A stretch of 64,000 nt of DNA from Carya illinoinensis (GCF_018687715.1 NC_056765.1:28490254-28554253); one strand, 5' to 3'; shown: positions 1 to 13,117, counted from the first letter of the stretch. The notes: a model not told the origin generated them from the sequence alone. A program made the numbers and translations.

Positions 1-1516
1 TTGCTAATCAATTGCAGCGATTTTATTTCCAACAAAATTAAAATCGCTGCAAAAAGTCAAATTTCTTGTAGTGAAAGTCTCAAATAATTAAAGCTGATAT
101 ATCTGCATGCTTTGATTATAATTAGGTAATAGTCATAATTAGATACTCTTGCTCCAAAAAATAAAAAAATAATCTTGATCATCCAACCTTTGTGTTACCT
201 AATAGCTAATTATAATTCAGACCAGTAATTAATGTTACTTATCTTTTATTTTCTCATCATTCCATTATATGAAATTAAATGATTAAAAATTATTTATTAT
301 GTTTTACTTATGGGACCTATCATCTAATGCCACATTTATAAGAAATGTTGCAGAGAGAATAATGATAATAAATAGATTTTTCCAATTCAGACATATAATT
401 AATGCGTTAGTTTCGATAATACTTTTGAATCTAAAGTATAAAATTACAGATAATTTATGTATTAAAAGTGAATTTAATACAAAATAAGCAACAAAAATAC
501 TCATTTATTATATAAATTCTTTTGGTAATTTGTTAAGCAGGAGATGGAAAACCATATTTTGATTGAATAGTTGATCTAGTTATAATTTGTTGGTTAAAGA
601 AACTCTCAACTTCAATTGGTATCTTTCGCTTAAAGCTAGCAAATGTGAGATAGTAAATCCAGTACTCTTTTACGAAGATTCTGAATAAGTATATATCTCG
701 AAATTAAGTTGATTATGTTTCGCCTCTTTTTCAGAAAATTAAAGACGATTAAACAATTCTAGGTCATCATGATTGTTGCAAATGGGATCATCAATATATA
801 GAAAAAGACTACTGATCAACCCACAAAATAGAAATAGAATTAATGCAAAAGTGTCTCATCAAACTACTCCAATCACAAAAAGAAATAGTGTATTGATAGA
901 GTTTTATATTATTTATTTTAATTTATGATGTCATGTTTCATATGAGGACATCTTGAACTGTATCCAATCATGAATATAAATTTCTCTAATAAATGAATTA
1001 TGATAATAATTTTTGTTAAAAAAAAAACTATCTCCAGTCTACTTCCCTTCTCTCAATCCAGTATTTCAAAGTCTTTCAAACTTTTAACGATATTATTGTT
1101 GCGGAAAGACGGATTTTCAAATAATATAACGTCATGAAGAGATGAATTTTTAGAATATTACTGTTGAGAGAAGATCATGTATGTATAATTTTAAAATACA
1201 ATTTTTAGGAATATAAGAACTTTAAAAATTAAGAATAATATAAGGCATCTCACAAACTCACATGTAATTTAATATTAGGCGCCTACCAAGATGGTTTTGA
1301 TGATTATATACATGCAAATTAAAAATCCATCTTGACTATTTCAATAACTCTAAATATATCTTGAGTTTTGTTGTGATTTTCGTCTCAAGAGATCATACGA
1401 AGATCTTTGAAGATCATATACGAAGATCTTTGCAGATAACAAAAGACTTTTGAATATATAATACGAAGATCTCAAGACCGTCTCAAATGGTTTTGCAGTA
1501 GTATCTGTGATTTTCT

Positions 1517-1517
<1 letters not shown>

Positions 1518-1558
<41 letters not shown>
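1518..1558. repeat. poly(T) tract
   Basis: An uninterrupted run of 41 T. It could be the reverse-complement poly(A) tail of a retroposed copy, but no target duplication was recognised around it. Length is likely polymorphic and prone to assembly error. Confidence 0.9.
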
Positions 1559-1562
<4 letters not shown>

Positions 1563-1797
1563 GGTTGGCTGGGTATAGTTTTGCAACATTTTCTATGATT
1601 TCTAGGTGATCACAGAAAATACTACAGCTAGTACTGAACGGGAAAAACACTAGAAAAGGGACGACGAAGCTCAAACGACGGGCTGGATTGAGTTTAGGGA
1701 CTGAAGCGGTAAAGGTAAATGAGTTTCAAAAAACAATTAATTAATATATTACAAAAGCACGTCAATTTATAAGATTTTTGTATACTACTATTTAAAA

Positions 1798-1806
<9 letters not shown>

Positions 1807-1838
<32 letters not shown>
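1807..1838. repeat. (TA)n microsatellite
   Basis: About 16 uninterrupted TA units directly after a run of A. Smaller TA tracts occur at 6500-6524 (intron 3 of the phosphatase gene) and 37884-37908. Confidence 0.9.
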
Positions 1839-1839
<1 letters not shown>

Positions 1840-4090
1840 CAGCTTTTGCAAAACAAAGTTTAAAAAGGATGAGATTAAAAGAAAGAACAATTATTATTAT
1901 TATTTTTTAAAGAGTGTTTGATTAAATCAAGGCTCGAAAAACCAATTCAATTCAAGTCGATTTAATTTGAATCAGTAAGAAATTGAACCGATTTTAGTAG
2001 GCATTTCAAATCATTCACTAAAGTACTACTTCAATTAACGTAACCGATTCTAATCAATTTTAAACCGATTTGAACCGAATCCAATCGATTTAAAACTGTA
2101 TTTATTTTTAATTTGTCTAACAATCGGATTTTTCTTTTAATTTTTTGTAGAAAAATATGATAGAACTAAACATATATTAACTTTTTCATCATTGTATATA
2201 TTCAATAAGAGTTGTAGAAAAATTGAAAGATAAAACATGTAATTTTTTTACTTTTTTTAGTTGAATAAAAAATTAAGGAGATGAATAGGTATTTTATATT
2301 AAATTTATGGTTGTGCATAAAATACTACATTTTCCATATGTTTATAACTTAATGATCTTTATATTTTTCTTATATAAGGCAAAAAAAAATGTTGACTATT
2401 GAGGTTAAATACATAAATTACATATTTATTGAAACTATTTAGATTCATATCATATTTTTATTGAAACTAGTCAATAAAATTCTATTTGATATAATATGAT
2501 TAAAATGCTTGAATTGCATCAAATATGATTTTTAAAACTTTTTATTAACATTGAAATATCCGATTTAAAATTGTCATAAGGCTATTCATTGAATCGATCC
2601 TTACCCAATTCCGATTTTCCAAACTTTGCTTTAAATAAAGTGGGGAAAAATAGAGTATGGGATGCATGATGTTTTGAAAAATTGTCTAATTAAAATAGGA
2701 AAAAGAAATAAAATTTGGCTAAACTTTTGAAGAACCCTAAATCTAAAAGGACTAGATTTCATTTTCTATATTCCCTCGTTAGCCAATATATAACTTAATT
2801 ATTATAGATTAACAAAAAATCTTCTCTCCTTATCAACCGATCGAGAGTTATATTTCTGCCAAAAAAAAAAAACAATAGTAATTCTTTTGGCTGATTTTTA
2901 CTAAATCATAGAAACTCACAATTTTAGTACCATTTCAACCATCCATTTAAACTAATATTAATGTATTTTAACGGTCAAAATATATAAACATTCTTGAAAC
3001 TGTTCAAGAATAATTTAAATAGAATAGTTATGAGGTGAGGGAATCAAATTAAAGAGGTGAATATACAATAAGATCATGAATGAATAGTCTTTTGTCGTTC
3101 ATGGAAAAATAATAATGAAATGACAGAAGAGTTAAACAGTGGAAAAATCAAAGAGAGTACTAGTAATGGAAAATCAACAACTTGTAATTATAAATTAGTA
3201 ATGAAAAGTCCTTTTTTTTTTCTCTATTCAATTAGTAATTATAAATTGTAGAAAACCATTTGTTTTCAAACTTCCTTTTTTTTCAAGTCTTAATGCTAAT
3301 AAATTAATTAAACAAGTGGGTTTAACTTTATAATTATGATAATAAGAACAATGAAAGCTTGTTTATGAATGTAAAGTGTTGTGATATTTCAATAAAACAA
3401 AATGATATGATGAGATAGTTCAATAGAATACAAAAATGATTGCAAACTATATAAATAATAGATGTTTAAGATTTTTATGCCCTTTTATCTAAAATCAAAT
3501 TTCTATTGGAAGAAATCTAGCCATCCAAAGAACAGAAACAAATCGAAGTACTTAATGGTCTATTTAAAAAAAAAAAAAATAGACTAATTAATACGTGAAT
3601 TCTGCAATATTTAATATTGGTTATATAAAATGTTCAAAATTACATAAAAGTAAATTTATAAAATGACGTAACTTGATGTAATACATCAAATTATAAAGTT
3701 ATTAATTAAGCTATGTCATTTTATATATTTATTTTTATCGTAAAATAGATCTAATAAATAAAATAAAGGACAATGCCAGGGGGTTGCCCAACTCTTACCG
3801 CTAGGTGTGCACCCTAGTGTATTTCAAACTTTTATTTTTATTTTTTTTTTCTCTCTTTTTCTTTTAAGTGTTGTTTTGACATCCTTAATCACTAAGAAAA
3901 AATTAAAAAATATATAATTTCACTAATAGTTACTTTCTTAGCTATTAAGAAAAAAAAATTAAAATGCTCAAGCATTAGTAACTTTGAACGGTAACTTTAA
4001 GGGAGTTAAGTAGCATTTTTCTAAAATAAATTCACTTCAATTTATGAGCTTATTTTTATATAACCCGTTTGTATATGTTACACTTCTATG

Positions 4091-4827
4091 TAGGGGTGAG
4101 CATCGGCCGGTCCGGACCGGCAAAACCGACCGGACCGGCACTATTTGGACCGGACCGGACCGGACCGAATTGGGTCCGGTCCGGTCCGGTCCCATTTTTA
4201 AGGGACCGAAAAGATTCGGTCCGGTCCCGGTCCGGGAGTTTTTCACCCCGGACCGGACCGGACCGGACCGAATAAAAAAAAAAAATATTATTTATATATA
4301 TTATTTATATAATAGTATTAGCATATTACTAATATATATAATAGTATACTATATGTATATATATTAAATATATTACAATATAATTACATAAATATTAAAA
4401 AAAATGTCATTAAATATTAGCATATTATATAAATATATAGTTATCACTATTACTATTATTACATATAGTTATTAGTTATAGTATAGTTATTATTACATAT
4501 ATTTATTAGTTATAGTATTATTACTAATAGACTAATAGTATTAGCATATTACTAATATATATATAATACTATATGTATATATATTAAATATATTACAATA
4601 TAATTACATAAATATTAAAAAAAATGTCATTAGATAAAAAAAAAAAAAAAAAAAAAACCTTGGACCGAATGGACCGACCGGACCGGACCGGACCGAATAG
4701 GACCGGACCGGACCGGTCCTGATGGAGTTCGGTCCGGTCCAGGGTTGGAAAACCCTGGACCGAATAGGTCCGGTCCGGTCCACAAAACCTCCCCGGACCG
4801 GACCGGACCGGACCGAACTCACCCCTA
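4091..4827. mobile_element. hAT-type non-autonomous element (MITE) with GGACCGG arrays
   Basis: Terminal inverted repeats start TAGGGGTGAG and end CTCACCCCTA. The element is flanked by a perfect 8-bp direct repeat CTTCTATG (4083-4090 and 4828-4835), the target-duplication length of the hAT superfamily. Both subterminal zones (about 4105-4275 and 4665-4817) consist almost entirely of GGACCGG/CCGGTCC words in both orientations. The AT-rich core contains an internal direct duplication (about 4317-4412 and 4540-4633). It encodes no transposase, so it must have moved in trans. The CCGG arrays are potential methylation targets. Confidence 0.88.
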
Positions 4828-5010
4828 CTTCTATGAACATAAAGAAAAAGTGATCTACATGTTTTCAAAATTTAGTAAAATTGGTATATTTTATTCATAT
4901 ATGTAAATGGATAATTGGTAATAAAATGTAATTCGAACTCCCAACCGCCTTCAGAATTTTTCTCAAATTAATAAGATTTTTCTGGATGAGATCTCAGCCA
5001 CTCTTTCCTT

Positions 5011-5018
5011 TATTTAAA
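5011..5018 (+). promoter_or_regulatory. TATA-like element of the phosphatase gene
   Basis: TATTTAAA lies about 95 bp upstream of the chosen ATG at 5113, with a pyrimidine-rich leader (TCTTC repeats, 5057-5090) in between. Spacing is plausible for a plant core promoter, but such words are common in AT-rich DNA. Confidence 0.35.
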
Positions 5019-5112
5019 CGCAACATAACGTACATTCATTCCCCACAGAAAATTGCCTTCTCTTCTCTTCTCTTCTCGTCTCCTCTCTAAGTGCGCGCAG
5101 TACTTCATTAAT

Positions 5113-8100
5113 ATGGGTACTGCAACGTGCTTGTTAACAGGAGTCTTAGTTATTCTTCTAAGTATCGTTGGTTTCTGTCATGGTGGTGTAACCAGTAGTT
5201 ATGTTAGGAAAGCTGAGGGATCTCCTGACTTGCCGAAAGAAGCATTTCCTCCTCCTCCAGGATTCAATGCACCAGAGCAGGTATTCAACCTTAATTTACC
5301 ATATACTTGTTGCATTAATCTCAATATCTTTTATTAATCACACCCAAGTGCGTGCATGCGTGAAAGGTTATAATTTTCACATTCAAATGTTAAGATATGG
5401 ACGTGCAAACATTTTCTAGTCCACATTTGAATGTTAACTATTGACGTTCAAACATTAATACTATTGACGTTTGAACATTATTAAATCCATGTTCAAATGT
5501 TAAACTATCCTACGTTCGAACATTCAGTTGTTACGTTTGAATGTAAATTTATACGTTTGAAGTTCCGTAACATGGGAACATTTGTTGGTATATTCAAACG
5601 TACATTTTGTGACGGAAACCAACCGTTACCAAAAGTTGATCATGTTTAGACATTCAATTGAACTTTAGGTCACAAATGACAAAAAAAAAAAAAAAATTGT
5701 GACGATTGAATAATAAACCGACACAACATCTATTTGGTGGCATGGTTCTTGTGTCAGTAGGTGTTTTTCATCACACAAAAGATTGTATCGGTTTTTTTTT
5801 TTGTGATTGTTTCATCCGTCACAAAAGCTACTATCTTTGTTAGCATAATATATGCCATATGTGTTTATCAAATTTCTAAAACTCTGAAATTTGCTATATG
5901 TGCAGGTTCATATAACCCAAGGAGATAGTGCAGGACAGGGTGTGATTATTTCATGGGTTACACCGTTAAGGTGGCATCCGAATTTTGTGACCTATTGGGC
6001 TGCAGAGGGCAATCTCATGAATTATAAGCTTACTGCTCCGGCCAAAATCACCTCTTACAAATACTATAAATATACTTCTGGTTACATTCATCATGCCACC
6101 ATTAAAGGATTAGAGGTTAAGTAATTGCTTTTTTAATTAATTTCTATACAGTTCATCTTTGAGATTATGTATCTATAATCTATATACAATAAAATGTTCA
6201 TACTCCAATCTGCAGATATGCAATTCATATATATTAATCTCATTTTAGGTGATACTTGACATGATTTTTTTTCCTCTTTTGGTATATATACTCAGTATGA
6301 CACTAAATACTTTTATGAGATTGGAGTTGGCGAGTGTGCCCGTCTGTTCCACTTCAGAACTCCTCCCAAAGTGGGGCCAGATGTTCCATACACATTTGGC
6401 ATCATTGGTCAGTATTAAGAATTAATGCTTCTTATCAGGAACAAAAGAGATTTTGTTGTTGTTTTTTTTTTTTTGGTTCTTTTAGCATGCGCGCAGTAGA
6501 TATATATATATATATATATATATAATGAAGCAATGTGCCTAATTTGCAGGTGATTTGGGACAGACAAGTAGTTCTAATGAGACGCTTGAGCATTATATTG
6601 CCAACCCGACTGCGCAAACTATGTTGTTTGCAGGTGATCTTTCTTATGCAGATGATCACCCAAACCATGACAATGAGAGATGGGACACATGGGGCCGCTT
6701 TATTGAGAAGAGTGCTGCGTATCAGCCATGGATTTGGACTGCTGGCAATCATGAACTTGATTATGCTCCAGATATTGTAAAGACTTCTACCTTTAGGAAT
6801 TAAGAACCTACTTAACATACCACAATGACATGTTTCCTCATTTTCTTATGGTATTTTGCTTATATACAGTTAGAATTTTTGTTTTGGTTAACATTTCAAA
6901 AGAAAAATGAGTGTCATTTTTTCATTTTATTTTCCCTTGCCTTTACCTATAGAGTGATACAATCATTGAAAATGTAAAACTTGAGAGCAAAATTTTCAGT
7001 ACTAACCTGTATCTAGCTCAAATAAACTTTCATGGTATATATCCTCCTACTTACGTAGCTTTGGTGCATGGTTGATATTCAAAGTGAGAATATTCTTTGG
7101 TTTTTTAACAGTATTTTCTGAATCATGATGTGTTTGTATTCATGTAATATCAGAACGAATTTGTTCCTTTCAAGCCCTATGTGAACAGATACCACGTGCC
7201 CTACAGATCATCGCAGAGTACATCCCCACTTTGGTATTCCATCAAGCGTGCATCTGCACACATCATTGTCCTCTCTTCGTACTCAGCATATGGTATGAAT
7301 AGAGAATATGGTATCTGTACGTAGAAGCAAGCAAAGTGGCCTGGTCTCATCATGATATTTAGTACTTGCTGTTTTTGTACAGGTAAATACACTCCTCAAT
7401 ACACTTGGCTCCAAAAGGAGCTCACCAAAGTTAATCGAGCTGAAACTCCATGGCTTATAGTTCTTCTTCACTCACCATGGTATAACAGCAACAACTACCA
7501 TTTTATGGAAGGAGAAAGCATGAGAGTGACTTTTGAATCCTGGTTTGTTGAAAGCAAAGTAGACATTGTTTTTGCCGGTCATGTTCATTCCTATGAGCGT
7601 TCAGTAAGCCTCTTTAATCTCTTCTTTTTCACAATATTACAACAGCATTAATATGTCAAATGGTCATGAGTAAATCCCCTAATAAAATCATTATTTTTCT
7701 AATGTATTAATTATTGCAGGAGCGAATATCGAATGTGAGGTACAACATAACAGATGGACTCAGCACGCCAATAAAGGACCAATCTGCACCAATTTACGTA
7801 ACAATTGGTGATGGCGGTAATATTGAGGGCATTGCTGACAGGTATAGTAAAAATTGGATAATCATCCGTATCGATCTGCTACTGATCCCTTACTCTTTTA
7901 TTTATATCTCCCTATTGTTTTCTGCATGCAGTTTTACTGATCCACAACCAAGTTATTCTGCATTCCGGGAAGCAAGCTTTGGGCATGCAATTCTGGCTAT
8001 AAAGAATAGGACCCATGCCCACTATACTTGGCACCGCAACCAAGATAGTAATGCTGTTGCTGCTGATTCTCTTTGGCTATACAACAGGCACTATTATCCA

Positions 8101-8121
8101 GTTGAAGAGCTTAGTCATTAA
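5113..8121 (+). CDS. Purple acid phosphatase, secreted, high-molecular-weight plant type
   Basis: Exons 5113-5280, 5906-6115, 6296-6407, 6550-6776, 7154-7292, 7383-7603, 7720-7841 and 7932-8121 join in frame to 462 residues, normal for plant high-molecular-weight PAPs. The start at 5113 puts a hydrophobic signal peptide first (about 24 residues, ending FCHG); an upstream in-frame ATG at 5053 would bury it. An N-terminal fibronectin-like PAP domain (about 55-160) precedes the metallophosphatase domain. All metal ligands are visible: D165 in GDLG, D193 and Y196 in GDLSYAD, N230 in GNHE, H315 in VLLH, H352 and H354 in GHVHSYER. Known family role: Fe-Zn/Mn hydrolysis of phosphomonoesters in the wall, vacuole or apoplast, often phosphate-starvation induced. 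The paralogue number is not assigned. Nothing looks broken. Confidence 0.93.
5345..5600. repeat. Short interspersed direct/inverted repeats in phosphatase intron 1
   Basis: Within the first intron the words ACGTTYGAACATT and ACATTYGAATGTT recur about eight times in alternating orientation at roughly 20-30 bp spacing. The same intron later holds GTGACG/TGTCAG-type words around poly(A)/poly(T) runs (5675-5830). This may be an inserted transposon remnant; ends and target duplication were not resolved. Confidence 0.45.
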
Positions 8122-8922
8122 TTAGGAGGCACTAAAGTCCTAGTCCATTTTTCATTTTGACTGCCAATTTGGCGCAGCTTGGTTTTTCATGTTTGTTTAG
8201 ATGGTCTCGGTTTTAATGATTGTCAAGTTAGAGTTTTGCTGGGTAGCAGTATTTATAATGCAAATAATTTGAATTAATGTCAGATAATTTGTTAGCCAGC
8301 AGCTCTGTCTTTGGAAGTCAAATCAATGATCAGGTCTCCCCAAATCCATTCAGCTTTATATTTCCCAATTATTGGAAGACATTGCTCGAGTACTAATCCT
8401 TGGCTTCCTCCAATATTTCTATTTCATTCATCTCTTCAGAGCCCACAAAACTTTTCCTTTTCAACAAACAGCTAATGCTGAAGTACCACCACCTATTTCA
8501 AAGTTTGGTAGAAAGTCGAATGCACTGTAGGGCATATACTTTTAACTGCTCTTCTTATCATCAAACTAACCGCTAGAGTTAGGAAGTAATGGTAGATAGA
8601 GAGTGGCATTGCCTGAACTTTCTCCATCTTTGTTTTCAGAACAAAGAAAAATGAGATCTTACAAACTTTATTCCCCTTAATAAACAGATATTGCGGCTTG
8701 TCTACATAACAATTGACTGGATTTGTCAGTCTTGCTCTGCAATTTCAAAAGTAATTGTGGTTGATGTTTACCAATAATATGGCAGTTATCACCTCAAAGA
8801 TTTCTAAAAGCAATCTGTAATCCAAGTTACTAAAAACTCTGGTTTGATAGTGCGAGCGCATGAAAAGAATATCATCAAACACTTGTGTGGTATGACTTTG
8901 TTGAAGTCTACTATACTTCGAC
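8122..8922. other. Intergenic: phosphatase 3' region up to the Copia element
   Basis: The first 150-200 bp are probably the phosphatase 3' UTR. The rest is unique-looking, non-coding and AT-rich. I see no gene. Confidence 0.5.
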
Positions 8923-9096
8923 TGTTAAGGATACGTTACCTTAATACTCGGATTGACATATTGACCTTAATCTTAGGAGATTCATTTGTACAGATTAATT
9001 CTTTCTTTCCATTTTCATTGTAATTAGTCTTTATAACTTTGATTTGTAATTATTCTTTTAAGCGTTGTAATTGACAATATATAGAAGAAATACTCA
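8923..9096 (+). repeat. 5' LTR of the degraded Copia element
   Basis: 174 bp, TGTTAAGG to ATACTCA, collinear with 13118-13291. The gag-like reading begins about 25 bp downstream, so the primer-binding site is either compressed or eroded; none was recognised. Confidence 0.8.
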
Positions 9097-9120
9097 CCCA
9101 CCCTTCTCCCTTTCAACACC

Positions 9121-12100
9121 ATGATTCACATGGTGACCATAAAACTATCATCCTCCAATTATCTCCTATGGAAGAGCTAGCTTCTTCCTCTCCTTGAAAG
9201 CCAAGAACTACTCGGATATGTGGATGGAACTCTTGAACCTCCTCCACGCTTTGATCATGTTGACTCTCAAACACCAAGCATCAAACACTTTGGCATGGAA
9301 GAATACTGACCAACGCCTCTTGAGTCACTTGGCGTGGTTAGCACTCGAAAACACCTTCAGTCACAAATCAAAAGCTAGAGAAATTCATCTCAAGGACAGC
9401 CTTCAATTGATGAAACGTGGGACACGATCGGTAATAGAGTATGCTCGAGCATTCAAGGCTCTTTGAGATCAACTCCATGCCATCAAAAGACATGTCGACG
9501 GCATTGATAAGGTTCACTAGTTCCTCCAAGGACTGGGTTCGAAGTTCACCAGTTTCTTCACCGCCCAAATGGCCCAAACACCCCTGCCTTCCTTCACCGA
9601 TTTGGTCTCCAAGCCTGAAAGTTTTGAGCTTTTCCAGAAGTCTCTTGAATCCTCGGGTTCACCAATTGCTGCTTTCACAGCCACAAATCGCAGCCAACCT
9701 CGCTCAAATTCCAAGAACTTAAATCGCAATCAATAAGGACGAAATCCCTCTTCCAATTGCGGCAATGGTCATTCAAACTTAGGGCAGGGATGTCGTCCGC
9801 CGCACTGCCAAATCTGTCGACAGGAAGGGCATTATGCCGATAAGTGCAACTAGAGGTATGCACGAGAAGGAGATGTTGTTGGCAACACAGCCCATCTCGC
9901 TGAGGCCTTTAACACTTCCTGTTCTCTTTATGGGCTGGAGCCCAATGATTGGTACCTGGACATAGGGCTTCAACCCACATGACACCGGACCTCTCCCAAT
10001 TGGATCAAGCAAGTAATTATACGGGTAAGGTAAGGATTGTGTAATTGTAGGGAATGGTGCTTCCCTACCCATTACTCACACTCGTACCATCTCTCCTACC
10101 CCCAACACTTGATTTATTGAATGTATTAGTTGTTCCTCACCTAACTAAAAATCTCCTGTCAATTAGTAAATTAACATATGATTTTCCTCTCTCTGTTACA
10201 TTTACTAATAACCTTTTCTCTATCCAAAATCGTCAAACGGGAAGGGTGGTGGCAACCTGTAAAAGAGATGGCAGCTTATATGTGTTGGAGTGTGGAAATT
10301 CTGCTTTTATTTCTGTTCTTAAAAATAAAGCTCTTCATGCCTAATATGACTTATGGCATGCTCATCTTGGACATCTAAACCATTCTGTTATTTCCTTTTT
10401 AAATAAAAATGACCATCTCTATCTTACCTCATTATTGCCTTCTCCAGCATTATGTGGCACATGTCAAATTGCAAAGAATTATTGCTTGACTTATTCTCGT
10501 AATGAACGCTGCGCGTCGAATGTGTTGGATCTTATTCATTGTGATATTTGGGGTCCTTCCCCAATCAAGTCAAATTTGGGATTTATTTATTATGTATTAT
10601 TCATTGATGATTAATCCTATTTCACTTGGCTTTATCCTTTGAAATTAAAATCTAAATTTTACGATATTTTTATTCACTTTCAAAAACTTGTGGAAAACCA
10701 ACATTCCACCCTCATCAAAATTTTTCAAAATGATGGTGGTGCTGAGTTTACAAGCAATTGCTTCCAAGCGCACCTTAGCACATCAGGTATTCACCATTAA
10801 CTCTCTTGCCTATATACACCAGCCCAAAATGGCCGCATTGAAAGAAAACACCGACATGTGATTGAAACAGGACTGGCACTCCTTTTCCATTCCCATCTTT
10901 CTCCTCGTTTCTGGATTGATGCCTTTAAAACTACAACATACATTATCAACCGTTTGCCCACACCACTTCTTGGAGGTATGTCTCCCTTTGGGCTTCTCTA
11001 TGGTTCCTCACCAAATTATGAGAATTTCCATCCTTTTGGTTGTCATATATTTCTAAGATATAGCCCTTCCCATTAAGGATTTCACTGTCTTGATCCCACT
11101 ACCTCCAGGCTTTATATCACCCTCCATGCCCAATTTGATGAAACCACTTTTCCTCCAGAGATAGCTCTCAGGCTCAACCCACTTCATCTCTCCACTTTTC
11201 GAATTTTCTTGAACCAAGCCCGCCCCAGACTGACCTAACTCCACTTTCTCCTCTGCACCATTCTTCGCATATTACTCCATCCAGATCTAACCCATGTGTT
11301 ATTTGTACTAACCCAGTGGACGAGTCTTTATAGGTTACTGAGTCTCTTGCACGTCTCTCTTCACTGTCTCAAGAGCCTCGACCACCTATTGTTGACTCTA
11401 ATGTTGCTCCGCTTCTCACTGATCCCACTCCTGCTTCAACTCCTCAGTTGGGTTCTCATCCCATACTCACACGAGCTAAAGTTGGCATTTTCAAGACTGT
11501 TATTCGATGAATCTCAGTGTTTTGGGATCCTCTGGACTTCTCTCTGCTCTTCTTGACTCCACTGAGGCTTAAGGATTCAAGTCTACAGCTAAGAATCATG
11601 CATGTCTTACTGCCATAGATGAAGAAGTTCAAGCTCTGCAACATAACTGCACTTGGGTTTTGATCCCTAGACCTACCAACACCAGTATTGTCGATTCCAA
11701 ATGGGTGTTTCGGACCAAATATCTGCCTGATAAATCCATTCAGCATCTCAAGGCTCGTCTTGTGGCCAATGGCTACACTCAGGTACTTGGTCTTGATTAC
11801 ACTGACACTTTTAGTCTTGTTACCAAGGCTACTATTGTTCGTGTTGTGCTCTCTCTCACTGTCACCAATAGATGGCCTCTTTGCTAACTTAATGTGAAGA
11901 ATTCATTTCTCAATGGCACTCTCATTGAAAATGTCTATATGGAACAACCTCCTGGGTACATTGATCCTCGATACTTGAATCATGTCTACCAATTGAAGAA
12001 AGCTCTCTATGGCCTCAAACAAGCTTATCGTGCCTAGTTTCAGTGCTTCAGTTCTTTTCTTCTCATTGTTGGGTTTTCTTGCAGCCGTGCATACACATCT

Positions 12101-13090
12101 CTCTTTGTCTTTCATCAGCAATTTTACACTATCTATCTGCATTTATATGTTGATGATATTATCATTACCAGCAACAACTCCTCTTCTTGACAGTTTCGCT
12201 TGCAAGCTCAATTCTGAGTTTGTCACCAAGGATTTGGGCTCTCTCAGCTACTTTCTTGGCCTGGAAGCTATTTACACTACTGATAGTCTCTTTATTAGTC
12301 AGCTGAAATATGTCCTGGATATTCTGACTTTAGTACAGTTACTTGACAGCAAGCCTATTCAAACTCCTATGGTTGTCTCTCAGGCTCTCAGCATCTGATT
12401 AGCGATGGTCCTGCTTTCTCGGACCTCACTCTCTACAAATCTCTAGTTGGTGCCCTTCAGTACTTAACCATCACTCGCCTTGGCATTGCTCATGTTGTTA
12501 ACTTTATCAGTCAATCTCTGCATGCCTCTACTACAGATCACTTTCTTGTTGTCAAGCTCATTTTACGTTATGTCAAGGGCACACTTCACTTTGGTCTTAC
12601 TTTTTGCCATTTTGTTGCTCCTAATGCCCTAGTTGCTTACCCTGACGCTGACTAGGCTGGTTATCCAGATTCTCGCCTTTCCACCTCTAGCTACTCTATT
12701 TATCTTGGCGATAATCTGGTTTCTTGAAGTGCTAAGAAGCAACCCGCTATTTCCCATTCCAACTATGAATCTAAGTATCGCTCCCTTGCAACTACTACAG
12801 CTGAACTCTTTTGGCTCACTCATTTACTTCATGATCTCAAGGTTCCCATTTCACAGAAGCCTATTCTCTTATGTGACAACAAAAGTGCAATTTTCTTAAG
12901 CTCCAACCTAGTTTCCCACAAACGGGGCCAAGCATGTTGAATTAGATTATCATTTTCTTTGAAAACTTCTTGTTGCTGGCAAACTTCGCACTCAATATGT
13001 GCCCTCTCATCTACAGGTTGCCGACCTTTTCAACAAAAGTATTTCTCGACCTCTCTTTGAATTCTTTCATACCAAGCTTCATGTCCATTC
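9121..13090 (+). pseudogene. Copia gag-pol remnant, many stops and frameshifts
   Basis: The gag start region (KLSSSNYLLWKS, near 9138) is followed by a stop-ridden gag. A CGTCQIAK-type Cys motif lies near 10455-10480, integrase-like sequence at 10520-11080, and the reverse-transcriptase start (KWVFRTKYLPD) at 11697-11730. [12 protein letters not shown] is at about 11998-12033, a VDDIIIT-type catalytic block near 12150, and RNase H with a terminal FHTKLHVHSNPM at 13065-13100. Frames change and stop codons interrupt nearly every domain, so no functional polyprotein is possible. Confidence 0.85.
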
Positions 13091-13117
13091 AAATCCGATG
13101 CTAAGCTTGCAAGGGGG

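Larger units (their letters stand above)
1..4082. other. AT-rich intergenic DNA, no gene
   Basis: I see no coding sequence with family resemblance; open frames are short and AT-driven. It holds a perfect 12-bp inverted repeat (14-25/39-50), a run of 41 T (1518-1558), a (TA)n tract (1807-1838), a short repeat built on ACGAAGATCT around 1395-1475, and clusters of AACCGATTT-like words around 1960-2100 and 2560-2620 that may be decayed transposon ends. Part of it (about 300-860) has a diverged relative at about 17400-18345. Confidence 0.6.

Noticed and set aside
1350..1674. Minus-strand open frames with poly-Lys.
   Set aside because: Created by the 41-T run; no family resemblance.
3770..4015. 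Possible MITE with CAATGCCAG and TAGCATTTTT ends.
   Set aside because: Arms pair poorly and no target duplication is visible.
4044..4367. Open frames rich in Arg-Thr-Gly-Pro across the GGACCGG region, on both strands (also 4593-4868).
   Set aside because: They are translations of the GGACCGG word array of the hAT MITE. All frames look repetitive and none has a plausible gene context.
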